DNA from: Cricetomys ansorgei
Lineage: Eukaryota > Chordata > Mammalia > Rodentia > Nesomyidae
Assembly (NCBI GenBank): GCA_026225945.1
Contig: JAMJFZ010003163.1
Span: 23,313,001 to 23,377,000 of the forward strand
Length of the DNA: 64,000 nucleotides
Direction: 5' to 3'
Shown here piece by piece: positions 1-10,754 of the stretch (position 1 is the first letter of the stretch; each line of letters opens with the position of its first letter). The notes beneath the pieces were generated by a model. The model was not told the DNA's origin, searched no databases, and worked only from the letters and a program-made list of their open reading frames with translations. The position numbers were made by a program, and so were the translations under genes.

Positions 1-171
1 ATACAGACGCCCACAGGTAGAAGGGGTTTCTGTGAGCGAACCTGGGAAGCAGAGGAAATCAAGAATATTCTGAGCAGTCATGAATACCTTTCCAGTCGCC
101 GTTGCCTGCTCACCAGCGCGGGGCTAGTGAAAATCCCTGAGCGTCTCTTGTTTTCTTCTTTCTGCCTCTAG

Positions 172-297
172 AGCTTTGGCAATACCAGTAACGGACCACA
201 CCTACGAAGACTGCAGGTTGATGATCTCAGCAGGGCAGCTCACACTGCCTATGGAAGCCGGGTTGGTAGAATTTACTAAGATTAGCCGGAAACTGAA
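172..297 (+). CDS. Lpcat2: Lpcat2 coding exon (first in window; probably exon 10), partial gene
   Basis: This exon encodes the stretch reading ALAIPVTDHTYEDCRLM and continuing to KISRKLK, which I recognise as the region just after the acyltransferase domain of LPCAT2. LPCAT2 is an ER and lipid-droplet enzyme that re-acylates lysophosphatidylcholine and acetylates lyso-PAF. The acceptor is a pyrimidine-rich run ending in ctctag at 171, and the donor is GTAAGT at 298. The exon is 126 bp: it opens with the last base of a Glu codon and closes two bases into a Lys codon, in phase with the next exon. The catalytic HX4D and EGT motifs are upstream of the window. The rodent sequence has ALAIPV where my memory of human is ALGIPV. 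Confidence 0.95.
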
Positions 298-686
298 GTA
301 AGTATGTTCAAAGTATGTTCAAAAGTGTGAGATCCTCTGTATATTCTCTCTTACTTTACTATTGTTTGGTTCTAGTTCTCCAGTGCTTGGGAAGAAAGCA
401 GAATGATGAATTTACTAGTTTTTCAAATCTAGTTCCGTTTAATTAAGAATAATTAACATAGCGATGTCTATATAAGCTGGCCACAGTAAGAAAGCAGGGG
501 GTATCAATGTGAATTCGTATGGATCACCCTGTTACTCAGGGGTGGCTCAGGGTAGGTAGTCAATGCTGCCATCTGTTTATGAGAGAGAGGGTCAGCACCA
601 TCGGGTGGCCTTGGGATTTGCTGGCCAGAACCTGCATGTGAAAATGGATACAGTGGCAAATCTAACTATCACCACTGGTCACGAAG

Positions 687-870
687 TGTGTGTGCACTAG
701 AGCTCACACATGCATGTGCACGTGCATACATATTCATGCCACAACACGTGTGGAGGCCCCAGAAGACAACCTGTAGAAGTCAATTCTCTCTTTCCACCAC
801 ATAGGTAATGGCAACTGAATTCAGGTCAAGGAGCCTGATGACAAATAACCTTTACCCTGAGGAGCCAGCC
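687..870 (-). repeat. B3-type SINE (B2 superfamily)
   Basis: On the minus strand this reads as the tRNA-derived head and body of a B3 element. The diagnostic plus-strand phrases are gtgtggaggccccagaagac, the ttccaccac block and aattcaggtcaaggagcctg. A TG-rich tail remnant sits at the left. It is degenerate, so an old insertion. Confidence 0.7.
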
Positions 871-925
871 TAGCCAGGGCCTCCCCCTGTGCCCCTCCCC
901 ACTTCACACCCTCTTTTTGTTTGTC

Positions 926-946
926 TGTTGTTGTTGTTGTTGTTGG
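926..946 (+). repeat. (GTT)n microsatellite
   Basis: Short tandem run of GTT units inside the Lpcat2 intron. Confidence 0.85.
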
Positions 947-1864
947 GTATCTTTTGGTTTGAGACCTATTTGGTTTTTTTGTTGTTAAGGCAAAAATTCT
1001 CCCTTGTGCATTTGTGATCTAACTGGAAGCCTTTGGTGTATAAGGTGTGAGCTGCACATTCCTTTTTAATTATACGTAATTCTGTTCTTATCCTTACTGG
1101 GCACTTGAAGAATTCTATTGACTTCATAGATGTTGGCATCCTCCCTAGGCAATTGCTATAAAGCTATTCTTTCAAAGTTTGATGTGGAAATATATCTTTC
1201 CTAAATTATATAGGACATGCTATTTGTCTTCTGGATGACAATAAAAATCTGCTTTGGTGGTAGCAGCATGTTTACAGTGTTCCATAGATTTGAAAAGTGA
1301 TCTAGACAGTTGTTGGAATTGCTTGTAGAAGTGTATGTTAGGTCACATATTTAATTCTTCAAAGCAAAGACAAGTGGTGAAATAAGCATAGCGTATTTCC
1401 CAGTATCTTCTCATTCTGGCTTTCCATAACAAGCATCAGAGCAAGTGTGCATAGTCTAGTGATCACCCTATCGCAACATTTTGTGAACTATGCCTTATCA
1501 ACTTGAAAGCTTTTTGAAAGAAATGCTTATAATTTCTTTCATAACAGCTTAGTAAGCAACAGTCTGCTTTCCAGCTAATGTTAGGTTAAAATTCATGGTT
1601 CAGTTACTATTCCACTACACTGCTTTACTTCCTTCTTGTTCCTCCCAGTATTTGGGGGTCTTGTCACTTATACTGGTATGTTTTTAAAAGTTAAATGGTC
1701 ACATACGTGTTTGATATGTTCTTTCAAATACCTATTTTCACTTCCTTTTTCAATTTAACATAAAATATTTTTCCTTAGACAAATTAATAAATTAGAGTAA
1801 TTTAAAAAGAGGTCTGCATAATTTAGAAAGAACTAATAACACGTGCCTATAATTCTTTATTTAG

Positions 1865-2018
1865 ATTGGACTGGGACGGCATTCGTAAGCACTTGGATGA
1901 ATATGCATCTATTGCGAGTTCCTCAAAAGGAGGCAGAATTGGAATCGAAGAGTTTGCAGAATACTTGAAGTTACCTGTTTCAGATGTTTTGAGACAACTT
2001 TTTGCACTCTTTGACAGG
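1865..2018 (+). CDS. Lpcat2: Lpcat2 coding exon (probably exon 11)
   Basis: This exon continues the LPCAT2 frame from the previous one (split Lys codon AA|A). It encodes LDWDGIRKHLDEYASIASSS through to LRQLFALFDR. This is the linker leading into the EF-hand region, and the last two residues (DR) begin the first calcium-binding loop, whose remaining ten residues are in the next exon. The acceptor is TTTAG at 1864 and the donor is GTATGT at 2019. Length is 154 bp, ending in phase 0. The GRIGIEEFAEYLKLPVSD helix is almost identical to the human protein as I recall it, apart from E for K. This near-identity and clean splicing phase argue for a functional gene. Confidence 0.95.
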
Positions 2019-2699
2019 GTATGTTAAAATTTTTATCTTTACATTTTGATCAGCTAGTTCCTGTAGACCACAGGCAGACACTACAGATTCTTCAGGGCAC
2101 TGTGAGAAGAACCGATGTCATTTAATGTCATGAATTGATTTTCCCCTTAATATGAATAATATAGTTGTGAATATATCCAGTCCAACGCTGAGTAGTTTTT
2201 ATCAATTTAAACATTAGCTTAGAAGTAAAACTTGACTATATAGCCATACCTGCAATGTAGAATTGAAAATGTTTATGTAATCGGGAAGAATTTTTAAGTT
2301 TATTTAGAATTTGGTGGGTGACATGGGTGGTAGTGTACTATTCTGAATATGTCTGGTCTGCCCCCCAAAATGTATGAAGGCCAAATGGATTTTATTTTTT
2401 AACTGAAATTGCCTGACAGAGTTCAACTAAACTCTTCACTGCTTATAAATATTTAAGTGCATGCAATTAGTTAACTGACTCATCAATAAATTTTCTTTAG
2501 GAAAAGTTTATCAAGATTTCAAATTTTCTTTAAAAAAAGTATTTTAGTATATGAAGCGTTAAAATGAACTCTTTTGCTTATAGTTCTGAGTTAGCCCATG
2601 TGTAGGCGCCTGTAACTTCCACTACACTTAAGACAAAATAGTTATACAAAAATAATAATTCCCCTGTAGCTGTCCATTTGTTGTTAAGCCCTCTTCCAC

Positions 2700-2965
2700 C
2701 TTTAACCCTTTTTAACTTTAGCCGCTAATCTTCTGTCCATCCAGGTCATTTTGCATTTTGAGACTCCATATAAATGGCATCATATGGTCTTAAAGTCCTA
2801 GTTCTGGTTTCTTTCACATAGCATAATGCCTTTAAGATTCAGCCATGTGTTGGATGCTACACTCATTTGTTCCCTTTATCTGTTTCTCAACTGAGGAATA
2901 TTCGCTTTGTGACCAGTTGGGGGCAATTAAAACATATCATCCCACCTTTACAGTTCAGGCCTTAC
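2700..2965 (-). repeat. Ancient L1 (L1M-type) 3'-end fragment
   Basis: The plus strand reads like the reverse complement of the end of ORF2 and the start of the 3'UTR of old mammalian L1. Diagnostic phrases are catataaatggcatcatatg and the ttctttcacatagcataatg block followed by tcagccatgtgttgg. It is strongly diverged. Confidence 0.6.
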
Positions 2966-2969
2966 TGGT

Positions 2970-4980
2970 TGCTCTCTGAGTTTTGACTTTCCTCCCCAAT
3001 CCTTTAGCATTTTGTTCAGAGGTAGTCTTTGTTCAGTTTTGTTTTGTCTTGTGTTTTGTCCAGGATTTATGGTTTAGTTGGGGGAGAACTTAAAGAGGGC
3101 TTATTCTCCCTTGTTTAATACTGGAATTCCCCGTTACTTATTCCCATCAAGAAAAGATGTTTTTCACAGACATTATGTGCGATGACAGACAGAGCAAGCT
3201 TCTCCAGCCCCTAGCTCTCCCCACTCCCCCAACCTGGTCATCCTCCTAGTGATTTGTTTCGAGATCTTGTAGAATCAACTAGTCTTTAACATGATACAGG
3301 CCACCCACCTTTTTCCATATGTAATCCTCATGCTTCTCTTCTGGGCTTGCTGTGACATTCCAATAACATACACTCCTGCGTGTAATAACACATTAGCATC
3401 ACGGTGTATTTATAGAGTAATGAAGACTTCTGGTGAGGGAGAAAAATGATTGGATGTACCTGTGCCAGTTGGCACATTAGAAGTGTTTCTCACTTCATAA
3501 CCGCTGGTTTTTCTGTGACATTTCTATAGCAATCTTCAGAACCATGTGGCTCAAAAACCACACGCAAGTGCTTTCCAGTGAGGTTTCTCTTGTAGTCGAC
3601 ATGCTGACAGGAAGGGATATCATGGTGACCGACGTGCAAAGAAGGGCGGAGGGATGAGAAAATGGGAGAGGACGTGAGACGGAGAAGCAGGACAGTTATG
3701 GCACAGCTTTAGACGCCGTCAGGACCTTTTCGTCAACCTTCAAGTAATATTTGTAGACGGTGTCCCGTTCTGGAGGCGTCAAGGTACCGTAGCTGCCAAT
3801 CACAGGATGGTTCTGGCTTCAGAGTGGTGTCACCTGCCAACAGCTGCGCTGTTTCTCGATCGCATTTAAATACGGGAAGATTTGGGCGTGAGAAAGGGAG
3901 CTAAAGGCGGGGATTAAAATAACTGCCAGTCAGACAGATCCAGTCACTCTGGCTAAGAGAAGACAATCGGCCCTAGGCGTAAGGATGCCAGCGAGAACCG
4001 TAGCCTATTTTGCCGATCATATTTCTCCACGGACTGTTTCAATGGGTTTCTTGTTTAGGTTTCTTTGTTGTTTTCTCTTTTATGAGAACTGCCATTCATT
4101 TCCTCTTTTGGTGTTGGGATACAGCGTTGTCACTAATGCAAACAAGAAGTCTTCCTCCTTGGCTTCTTAAGCAGTGTCTTGAGTTTGATTTGACTCTGCC
4201 TATTCATGGGTTCTTCTTATGTGTCTGTGTCCTGTCTGCCCTCACTAAACCGTAGTCTCCTGGTTAGCTGTCCTGCCTCTGTGTTGTGGGAGGTCTCCAC
4301 CTTCCCTCTTGCAGTCTCTTCTTAGTGCTGCAGCCTCTGATTTGTGAGCTCCTCTTATTTATCTGAGGGCTTACTTTTAGACAACGAAGTTAATTATACA
4401 TCAAAATGCACCCAGACTTTAGTGATTTTGAAAATCTATTTACAGTACAGTAAAATATTTATGACACAGTTTAGTTAAAAAAAAAAATCAAAAGGTCAAT
4501 TTACATAGTCTGGTCTCAATTTTATACTAAAAGTAAAAGAAAATATGGCAGGTCCTATAGTTTGAGCCGTTTACAGGATTAAAATGGGCTTGTGGAAGTC
4601 CATGTGCCGGTGGACTCCGTAGCTTCAGGCTCATGCAAAGTGGTGGTATGCTATGAGTACTTTTCAGTTTGCCTATCCTAAAAAAAATAGGGAGAGAAGT
4701 TTTCCTACACGGATGTCTTGAACGAAGAGACAAGGAAATGGAAGGCTGGTCCAGGGTTCATCTGGTGGATGGCGTGTGGACAGGGAGCTACAGATGAAAT
4801 CAGAAGTAGAAGCAGGCATAGCTGTGGGGGTACAGGAGCTTGTGAAGGAACTTACAGAATCCCGACAGATTTCACTCACCTTCCCAACTTCAAGTGTTCT
4901 CTGTTCTTAGCTCTCAGTATAGACCACACACTGGTCTACACAGACTGGGAGAGGAAATAGTGCGGAGAATTAATGCCTAA
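2970..4980. other. Intronic stretch, no recognised gene or repeat
   Basis: I see no gene, and ORFs here are short and lack family features. The sub-region 3590-3970 is richer in CpG than its surroundings and contains a GC-box-like ggcggggattaaaa; it is discussed as a possible regulatory patch. A short (A)n is at about 4475-4487. Confidence 0.5.
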
Positions 4981-4989
4981 TGTATTAGT

Positions 4990-5060
4990 CTCTGTCTGTC
5001 TGTCCACTCCCCCCCATCTCTGTCTCTCTGTCTCTGTATCTCTCTCTTCCCCCCATGTTG
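4990..5060 (+). repeat. Pyrimidine-rich (TCTG/TC)n low-complexity tract
   Basis: Runs of TCTG and TCTC with a C8 block. The open reading frame across the opposite strand (4936-5163) is an artefact of this composition. Confidence 0.7.
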
Positions 5061-6019
5061 TGTGTGTTAATGCAGCTGTTTGACTGCACCGGTGAAGACT
5101 TTCTTTGTTTTGAAAAGCTGAGTTATGCAATCGCTGCCACGCCTTGTGCACACGCTCACACATGCCAGGGCTGTTTCTTCAGTCTAGTGAAGTGACTGAG
5201 CTTGGGAATGCTTGATGGGAGAGCAAGGGAGTCTAGCAACTTCAAGTGTGTTCCTCTCAGTAGCTTACCATGGGTAAATTCAGTGCTTAATGAGGGAGGT
5301 GTATCTGTTGATCTTCGAGCAGCTGTGCAATCTTGTGTGGAAAACTCCCACCACTCCTTTCCATGTGCCAGTTCCGTCTTTTCCTTTCTCAGTGCTCCCT
5401 AACTCCCATGTACTTGTTAGGATTTGAGAGGTAGGAAAACTGGGCTCCATCACCCCCTTTCTCTTTCCTCCCAGCTACCTTGGCTAATCCACAAAAGCCG
5501 CATAATTATTTTTATCAGTTTGTCCTAAGAATTAGATTAGTGGTATGTTCTTTAGATTCTCATATATTTGATTGTAGACAACTTAAAGGTCCCAAATGCG
5601 GCATGTCATTGTTTACTAGTTTGGAGTAATTTCCTTTGGCAAGGTCCCATCTCTTTGAGGGACAAAAGCAAAGACTCTTCTCATCGTTGGGCTTGATTTA
5701 GCTTGTTCACTCTCACCTGAAGTCTTCATAGCAAAGGTTAACTGGGAAGTTAGTTAAGTGTCCAGATAAGTCTGAGACAGTGATTTAGAACAATGGTCTC
5801 TCAATATTTTTTATAGTGAGAATTCAAATTAAGTACTAAATTATTTACTAACATATTAGAAGGGATGTAAGAGCATTTAATGGGGTTAAGAAATAATGCT
5901 GGCTAAATCAGGAACACTCATGAGGTCATCGTTTCTATAGTTACAGCAATGTCTTGCAGGACCATAACAGTTGTGTTCATTTCATCTTTGCAAGCATCCT
6001 TGTTAATATACTTCTATAG

Positions 6020-6240
6020 GTTTTGTTTTTTTTAGTATGTGAGGGTGTTTTGCTTGCATGTATGTTCTCGTACTACATGTATACCTGGTATACACAGAGG
6101 CCAGAGAGGGTAGCTCTCTCCAGATCCCCTGGAGCTAGAGTTACAGATGACTGTGAGCCGCCATGTGGGTGCAAGGAATAAACCAGGTCCTCTGGAAGAA
6201 CAGCCAGTGCTCTTAATTTCTGAGCTCGCTCCCCAGCCCT
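6020..6240 (-). repeat. B2-family SINE (long B2/B3A-like variant)
   Basis: The minus strand starts ctggggagcgagctcagaaa and carries the B2 hallmarks tgttcttccagaggacctgg and the gtaactctagctccagggga block. It ends in the TG/CA-rich tail region. Flanks show no clear duplication. This accounts for the minus-strand ORF here. Confidence 0.8.
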
Positions 6241-6244
6241 CCTC

Positions 6245-7500
6245 CCCCAGTTTGAAGTAATAGTATATCAATCGTCTTCATAGACACAAGGAAGAGAATG
6301 AGAGAACTTGATTTCTAATCCTTCAGGTATGGTTTGATATGAGCTCAATATCTTATTAACCAATACTATTCTGTATACAGACCATGGCCTAGTAAGTTTT
6401 AGCTGGTAACTATTTTACTTTTTAAAAAAAAAATTGACAGTATTTCCATTTTTGCTGTTTCATACTGAATTCTTTTGGCAGGAATATGCCCTTTGTTTAA
6501 GTATGACGAAGGGTTTTTGTATACTTTAGTACTCTGGCAACCTAGCCTTTCTGGCTCTTGTATAGTTCTGATTATCTTTTATTACTGTTTCATTCTGTGG
6601 AATGAATGTGTTTCTTTATCCCAAGTTCTTCCCGTCTGCCCTGTTCTTGGTGTGAGTCCAAGTGTAAGTCTTGAGTGCCTGTAATAACAAACACTCTTGC
6701 TCGTCCCTTGCTGTGAGAAGCAAGGTGCTGTGGTACAGAGATTTTGCTCCTGATGAAGGTCAGGATGCCTAGGCAGCTTAAATGGTTTTAGAAAGACTAG
6801 GAAATCCTCATCTTCTTAAATTTCCATCTCCAGTTTTGATTAAATAATATAGTATTTCATAGTTCGAGAAGACTTCGTCTTGATTCGAGTACAGTTATCC
6901 AGTCTTTGCTCTGTGAAACTCACTTTATGGTTTACATAAAGAAAAAAGAGCTAAAACTCCTGGGCGTTATAGGTGATCTTCTCTACTCAATTGTCCCAAG
7001 AGTTTGACAGTCCTGTGTTTCTGAGCATTTCCTTCCAATTCTTAGGTTGACTTAGCTCTCTCGTTTCGTACATCCGTATTTTTCTCTGTCTGAGTGTTAT
7101 CGTGTTATAAATATATATCTAGACACAAGAATTGTATTCTTTATCTTCTTAGTGCATGGGTGCCTGGGAGGTTAGAAGAGGGAGCAGAAGCGGGGCTGCA
7201 ACAACCCAAGCTTCTTCATTGCAGCCACGGAGGCGTCGCCGGCCTCCCCCGAGAGCAGGGGAGTGATGAGCAGGCTTTGTAAAGAAAGAGTGTGTTTGAC
7301 CGATTTCATCCCCCATGACAGAGTGAGAGCCCGGCATAAAGATAAAAATTGCTGCTGTCAACGTGGACTCTAGAAAGGCTTTTGATTTCAAAATCCAACG
7401 TGACATGATGATCAACAAATGATTGCCAAATCCAAAATGTCTGCTCCACATCATGGTGCAGCAGCTAAAGACTGAGCTGCAGTTGGGAAGTCCCAGTGTA
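6245..7500. other. Intronic stretch without recognised genes
   Basis: Mostly unique AT-rich intron. An A-run lies at about 6423-6433. The ORFs at 6475-6684 and 7149-7553 have no recognisable domain and no splice or promoter context. I see nothing else supportable. Confidence 0.5.
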
Positions 7501-7514
7501 GATTCAGTCCTTCC

Positions 7515-7665
7515 CTGTGACCTTGAAATCCTAACATACTTAGCAATGGGCACGGAAACTCACTTGCTGTACCCAGGCCTGTCTCTCATACATGAAGCTC
7601 GTGGGCCCTAGCAACCAGGCTTCCTTTGTTCTTGTTCGCTAACCCTGACCAAGTCTTCAGAGCTA
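7515..7665. repeat. Unclassified dispersed repeat, copy 1 (mate at 57570-57715)
   Basis: About 130-150 bp align by eye with the segment at 57570-57715. The shared phrases include ctcacttgctataccc (with changes), ctcgtgggccctagca and aggcttcctttgttcttg. Similarity fades beyond the right end. Both copies lie in the same orientation. It is probably part of a rodent LTR or other interspersed family, but I cannot name it. Confidence 0.6.
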
Positions 7666-8470
7666 TGATAGCAATTAGCATGGCAGAATCCAGCAGCAGA
7701 AGGGGTCATTCAGGAGACAATACCCCCCGGAAGGCCAAGGTAAAAACCTGCCGTTACCCCGAAGATGCATGGCTCCATGGCTCCTCCTGCATCACTACCA
7801 GCACACAGCAGGCAGCCCCAATCCTTTCCAGGCCAGTTCTGATTTGTTGCTATCTCATTGTCTGCACTCTTATTAAGGGGCTGTCAGCGCACTGTGCTAC
7901 TTACCACTCTCGAGTGCCTGCCATCCCTTGGCTCCCGTGTTCCTACCGTATTATCCTTGGTATCATTGTACACTGGGGAATGACTCCATCTGTAGTCAGG
8001 CGTGTGCATGAGCTCTTCTGTCGTAGACGCTCTCCTTCCCTTTGTCTCAGGAACTCTCTTTTGGCAACTGTGCTAGTTCGGGAATGCGATGTAAATAAAT
8101 CACGTTACCCGCCTGATCGCGGAAAAGTGCTAACTATCTCTTCTGAGATTTTCTTTATCTGGAATATGTTTTCATGAAACTTTAACACCAAACTATGATA
8201 TATGAAATTACGATGGTTTTGTATTAATAAGAGAAATATGCAAATGGACACAAGCTGACAAGCTTAGACTTATAGCCAGTCTTTGTGGAAACACTTTGAG
8301 GAAAACAGTCCTTTTTACTTACCTTTGTGTCCTGCCCAGGTAGCCCATGTCTCATTACATTAGAAATTAAAGTGAACCATTGTGAATCAGGCAGGGAAGA
8401 CTCCCTTATCTATCATTTTTTCAGAGTTGAAATCGGAACCTCCTCCAGGTACTCAGTAATTAAATAAATA
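7666..8470. other. Intronic stretch with a 183-codon ORF of doubtful meaning
   Basis: An open frame (7626-8177, +) spans part of the dispersed repeat and unique sequence. Its protein has no motif I recognise, mixed composition and no conserved neighbours. I treat it as chance. The remainder is AT-rich intron. Confidence 0.5.
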
Positions 8471-8471
8471 A

Positions 8472-8493
8472 TTGTGTATGTGGTGTGTGTGTA

Positions 8494-8533
<40 letters not shown>

Positions 8534-8780
8534 GTGTGTGTGGTATGTGAGTGTGTGTGTATATGTGTGGTGTGTGTGTGTGTATGTGTATATATGTGTG
8601 TGTGAATGTGTGTGCAGTGTGTGTGTGGTATGTGAGTGTGTGTGTGTATGTGTGGTGTGGTGTGTGTGTATATGTGTGTGTGTATGTGTGTATATGTGTG
8701 TGTGTGTATGTGTGTGTGTGTATGTGTATATATATGTGTGTGTGTATGGTGTGTGTGTGTGCATGTGTGTGTGGTGTGTA

Positions 8781-8812
<32 letters not shown>

Positions 8813-8969
8813 GTGTGGTGTGTGTGTATATGTGTGTGTGTATATGTGTGTGTGTATGTGTGTGTGTATGTGTGTATATATGTGTGTGTGTATGGTGTGT
8901 GTGTGTGCATGTGTGTGTGGTGTGTGTGTGTGTATGTGTGGTGTGGTGTGTGTGTATATGTGTGGTGTG

Positions 8970-9000
<31 letters not shown>

Positions 9001-9036
9001 CGCACACGCACGCACATGTGAGCGCATGTGTGTGTA
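8472..9036 (+). repeat. Large compound (TG)n / TATG / TGG microsatellite-minisatellite
   Basis: About 565 bp of almost pure TG with interspersed TATG, GGTG, CATG and CAG interruptions. The interruptions themselves repeat: the cagtgtgtgtgtggtatgtg block occurs at 8530 and 8615, and a TATATATG/TATGG/CATG cluster recurs about 145 bp apart. The many His/Thr and Cys/Val ORFs across it are low-complexity artefacts. The 3' end switches to CGCACACGCACGCA. Confidence 0.97.
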
Positions 9037-9084
9037 GGTTAGATGTTGAAGCTGATGTCTTCCTCCATTGTTCTCTACTTTACT

Positions 9085-9258
9085 TCTGAGACAGTGTCTC
9101 CCAGTGAACTTGAAACTCACTGATTTGGCCAAGCTGCTTGGCTGGGTTGCAGGTGTGTGCTGTGGACATGGCTGCAGGGGTCTGGGGATCCACACACAGA
9201 TGCCTGTGTTCACACCACACACACTTTACTAACTGAGCTATCTCCCTCGTCCCTTAAT
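9085..9258 (-). repeat. B4-type SINE (ID/B1 chimera), degenerate
   Basis: The plus strand shows the reversed B1-derived half (gagacagtgtctcccagtga ... cttgaaactcactgatttgg). A short insertion follows, then the reversed tRNA-like half (ctttactaactgagctatct). This order matches an inverted B4. It directly follows the TG array. Confidence 0.6.
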
Positions 9259-9414
9259 AAACAATATAGTAATTTAACCATTAAGTCCCATCCATCTTTT
9301 TCTGGATTCACCAATATCACTTTCAAAGACCCATGGAAGACATGAATGCTAATGCAGTATATCAAAGGTAGGATTTCTCAGAGCATTGTCTGAGACCTGC
9401 CACACATTGACTTC

Positions 9415-10070
9415 TGAAAATGCTCGTTAAAAATATAAAATCAAATCTCATGAATATAATGTTGGAAAAAAACAAACAAACAAGGAAGCGAAACAAATGA
9501 ATAGAAGTGGTAAAAGAACCCTAACAGCCGATTTCACAGAAATAACCCTGGGTGCTATGAGCAGCCGTATAGCACCCGTCTGGATAACTTAGACAAAATG
9601 GAGAAATTCTTTAAATACACAGTCTACCAGGACTGAATCATGAAAACTCAGAAAATTTGTAAAAACCTCAGGTTCCTTTTCTTTTAATGGCTGAATGAAC
9701 CAGCCTTTAAAAAAGAAATTAAAAAAAAAAAAATTTGTAATTGTGTGTATGTGTGTGCTTGTGTGGTTATGTGCACATGCCTGCAGTGCCCACAGGGCCC
9801 AGAAGGGGGCATCAGATCATTTGGAGTTGTTTTAAAGGAGATTGTGAGTTGCCGGATATGGTTGCTGGGAACTAAAATTAGCTCTTTGGAAGAACGGTGC
9901 ATGCTTTTCACTGCTGAGACATCTCTCTAACCCCAAAGACTTAAGTTTGGACCTAAGGCAATAACTTCTTTACAAAGGAAAGCCCAGGGCTATTATGGCT
10001 TCACTGGTGAATTCTTTCAAACATTTAAATGAGAATTAACACCAAACAGTCAATTGCAGAGGATGAGTTA
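9415..10070 (+). repeat. L1 ORF2 fragment, split by a SINE
   Basis: Two plus-strand blocks read like L1 ORF2 sequence: one around 9580-9680 (gataacttagacaaaatgga) and one around 9985-10040 (tggcttcactggtgaattct ... aaacatttaaatgagaatta). They are separated by the SINE at 9735-9933. Reading frames are broken in many places, so this is a dead copy. Confidence 0.65.
9735..9933 (-). repeat. B2-family SINE inserted in L1
   Basis: The minus strand starts ggggttagagagatgtctca and has the tRNA-derived head typical of B2/B3, with a CA-rich 3' part at the plus-strand left end next to an A-rich run. It interrupts the L1 ORF2 fragment and so is younger than it. Confidence 0.75.
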
Positions 10071-10269
10071 GCTTCGAACACCCTCCATCAGCAGATCACA
10101 ACTGCCTGTGTGACTCTAGCCCTAAGGAATCTGTAGAGACATATATAGTGTATTTTTTGTGTAAATGTTAACCTCAAAAAGATTCCAAAAATATTAATTA
10201 TGGACTTTGTAGCTGACGTCCAGAATCAGAACTACTGAGGGGAACATCTTAACTGAAGAAGACTTCCTT

Positions 10270-10306
10270 CCAAGTTTTTTTTTTGTTTGTTTGTTTTTGT
10301 TTTTTA
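10270..10306 (+). repeat. T-rich (TTTG)n tract
   Basis: Poly-T with TTTG units about 450 bp upstream of the Capns2 start. Confidence 0.8.
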
Positions 10307-10499
10307 AGAATTAGATTCTGGAAATCTTACTAAAGGAAGAGGAATATCTATTTCAAATGCCCAAGAGTTCTTCGATTCTACCCTTACAGTAAATATCCCT
10401 TGGTAAAGAAATTGTCAGTTCCTTTGAGTCACTTGCCTTCTGTGAGGAAAATTCATGTCCTATTTCAGGTGCATAGAAACTTATAATTTTATGTTTTCT

Positions 10500-10754
10500 G
10501 TTTAAAATAGTATTCTAGTATCTAGAGACACAGAAAAGCAATTTCACTGAGGCCCGTGAAAACATGGCAGGTGCTAGGACCCAGAGGAACTCAGCAACTT
10601 CAGCTGGAGATGAATTCTCTAGGGTGTGGCTGGGTGTAAGCAGGTACAGAAAAGCCAGTTCTTCCACATGGGTGCTATCTGACTCCTCTGCAGCTCTCTC
10701 CAGACCATCTCCAGGATTTCAGCAGCGTTTACACCTGCTCGCTAACCCGCAAGC
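10500..10754 (+). promoter_or_regulatory. Capns2: Presumed Capns2 promoter and 5'UTR region
   Basis: This is the sequence immediately upstream of the intact Capns2 ORF. It must hold the start site of this nested single-exon gene, or part of its 5'UTR, but I see no convincing TATA box and no CpG island. A GT/CACCC-type motif (gggtgtggctgggtg) lies at about 10621-10635; such motifs bind KLF/Sp factors that are active in epithelia. An 82-codon overlapping ORF starts upstream at 10564 in another frame and could act as an upstream ORF if transcribed. Assignment is by position only. Confidence 0.4.

Larger units (their letters stand above)
298..1864 (+). other. Lpcat2 intron (between first two coding exons in window)
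   Basis: The intron starts GTAAGTATG and ends in a T-rich run plus TTTAG. It contains one B3-type SINE on the minus strand (about 687-870), a (GTT)n tract at about 926-946 and AT-rich sequence. I see nothing else recognisable in 950-1860. Confidence 0.85.

Noticed and set aside
7626..8177. 183-codon ORF upstream of the TG array
   Set aside because: No motif, overlaps a dispersed repeat at its start, no splice or promoter support.
8413..9222. ORFs of 130-270 codons rich in His/Thr or Cys/Val
   Set aside because: Direct translation of the TG/CA array; periodic, present in several frames at once, no non-repeat domain.
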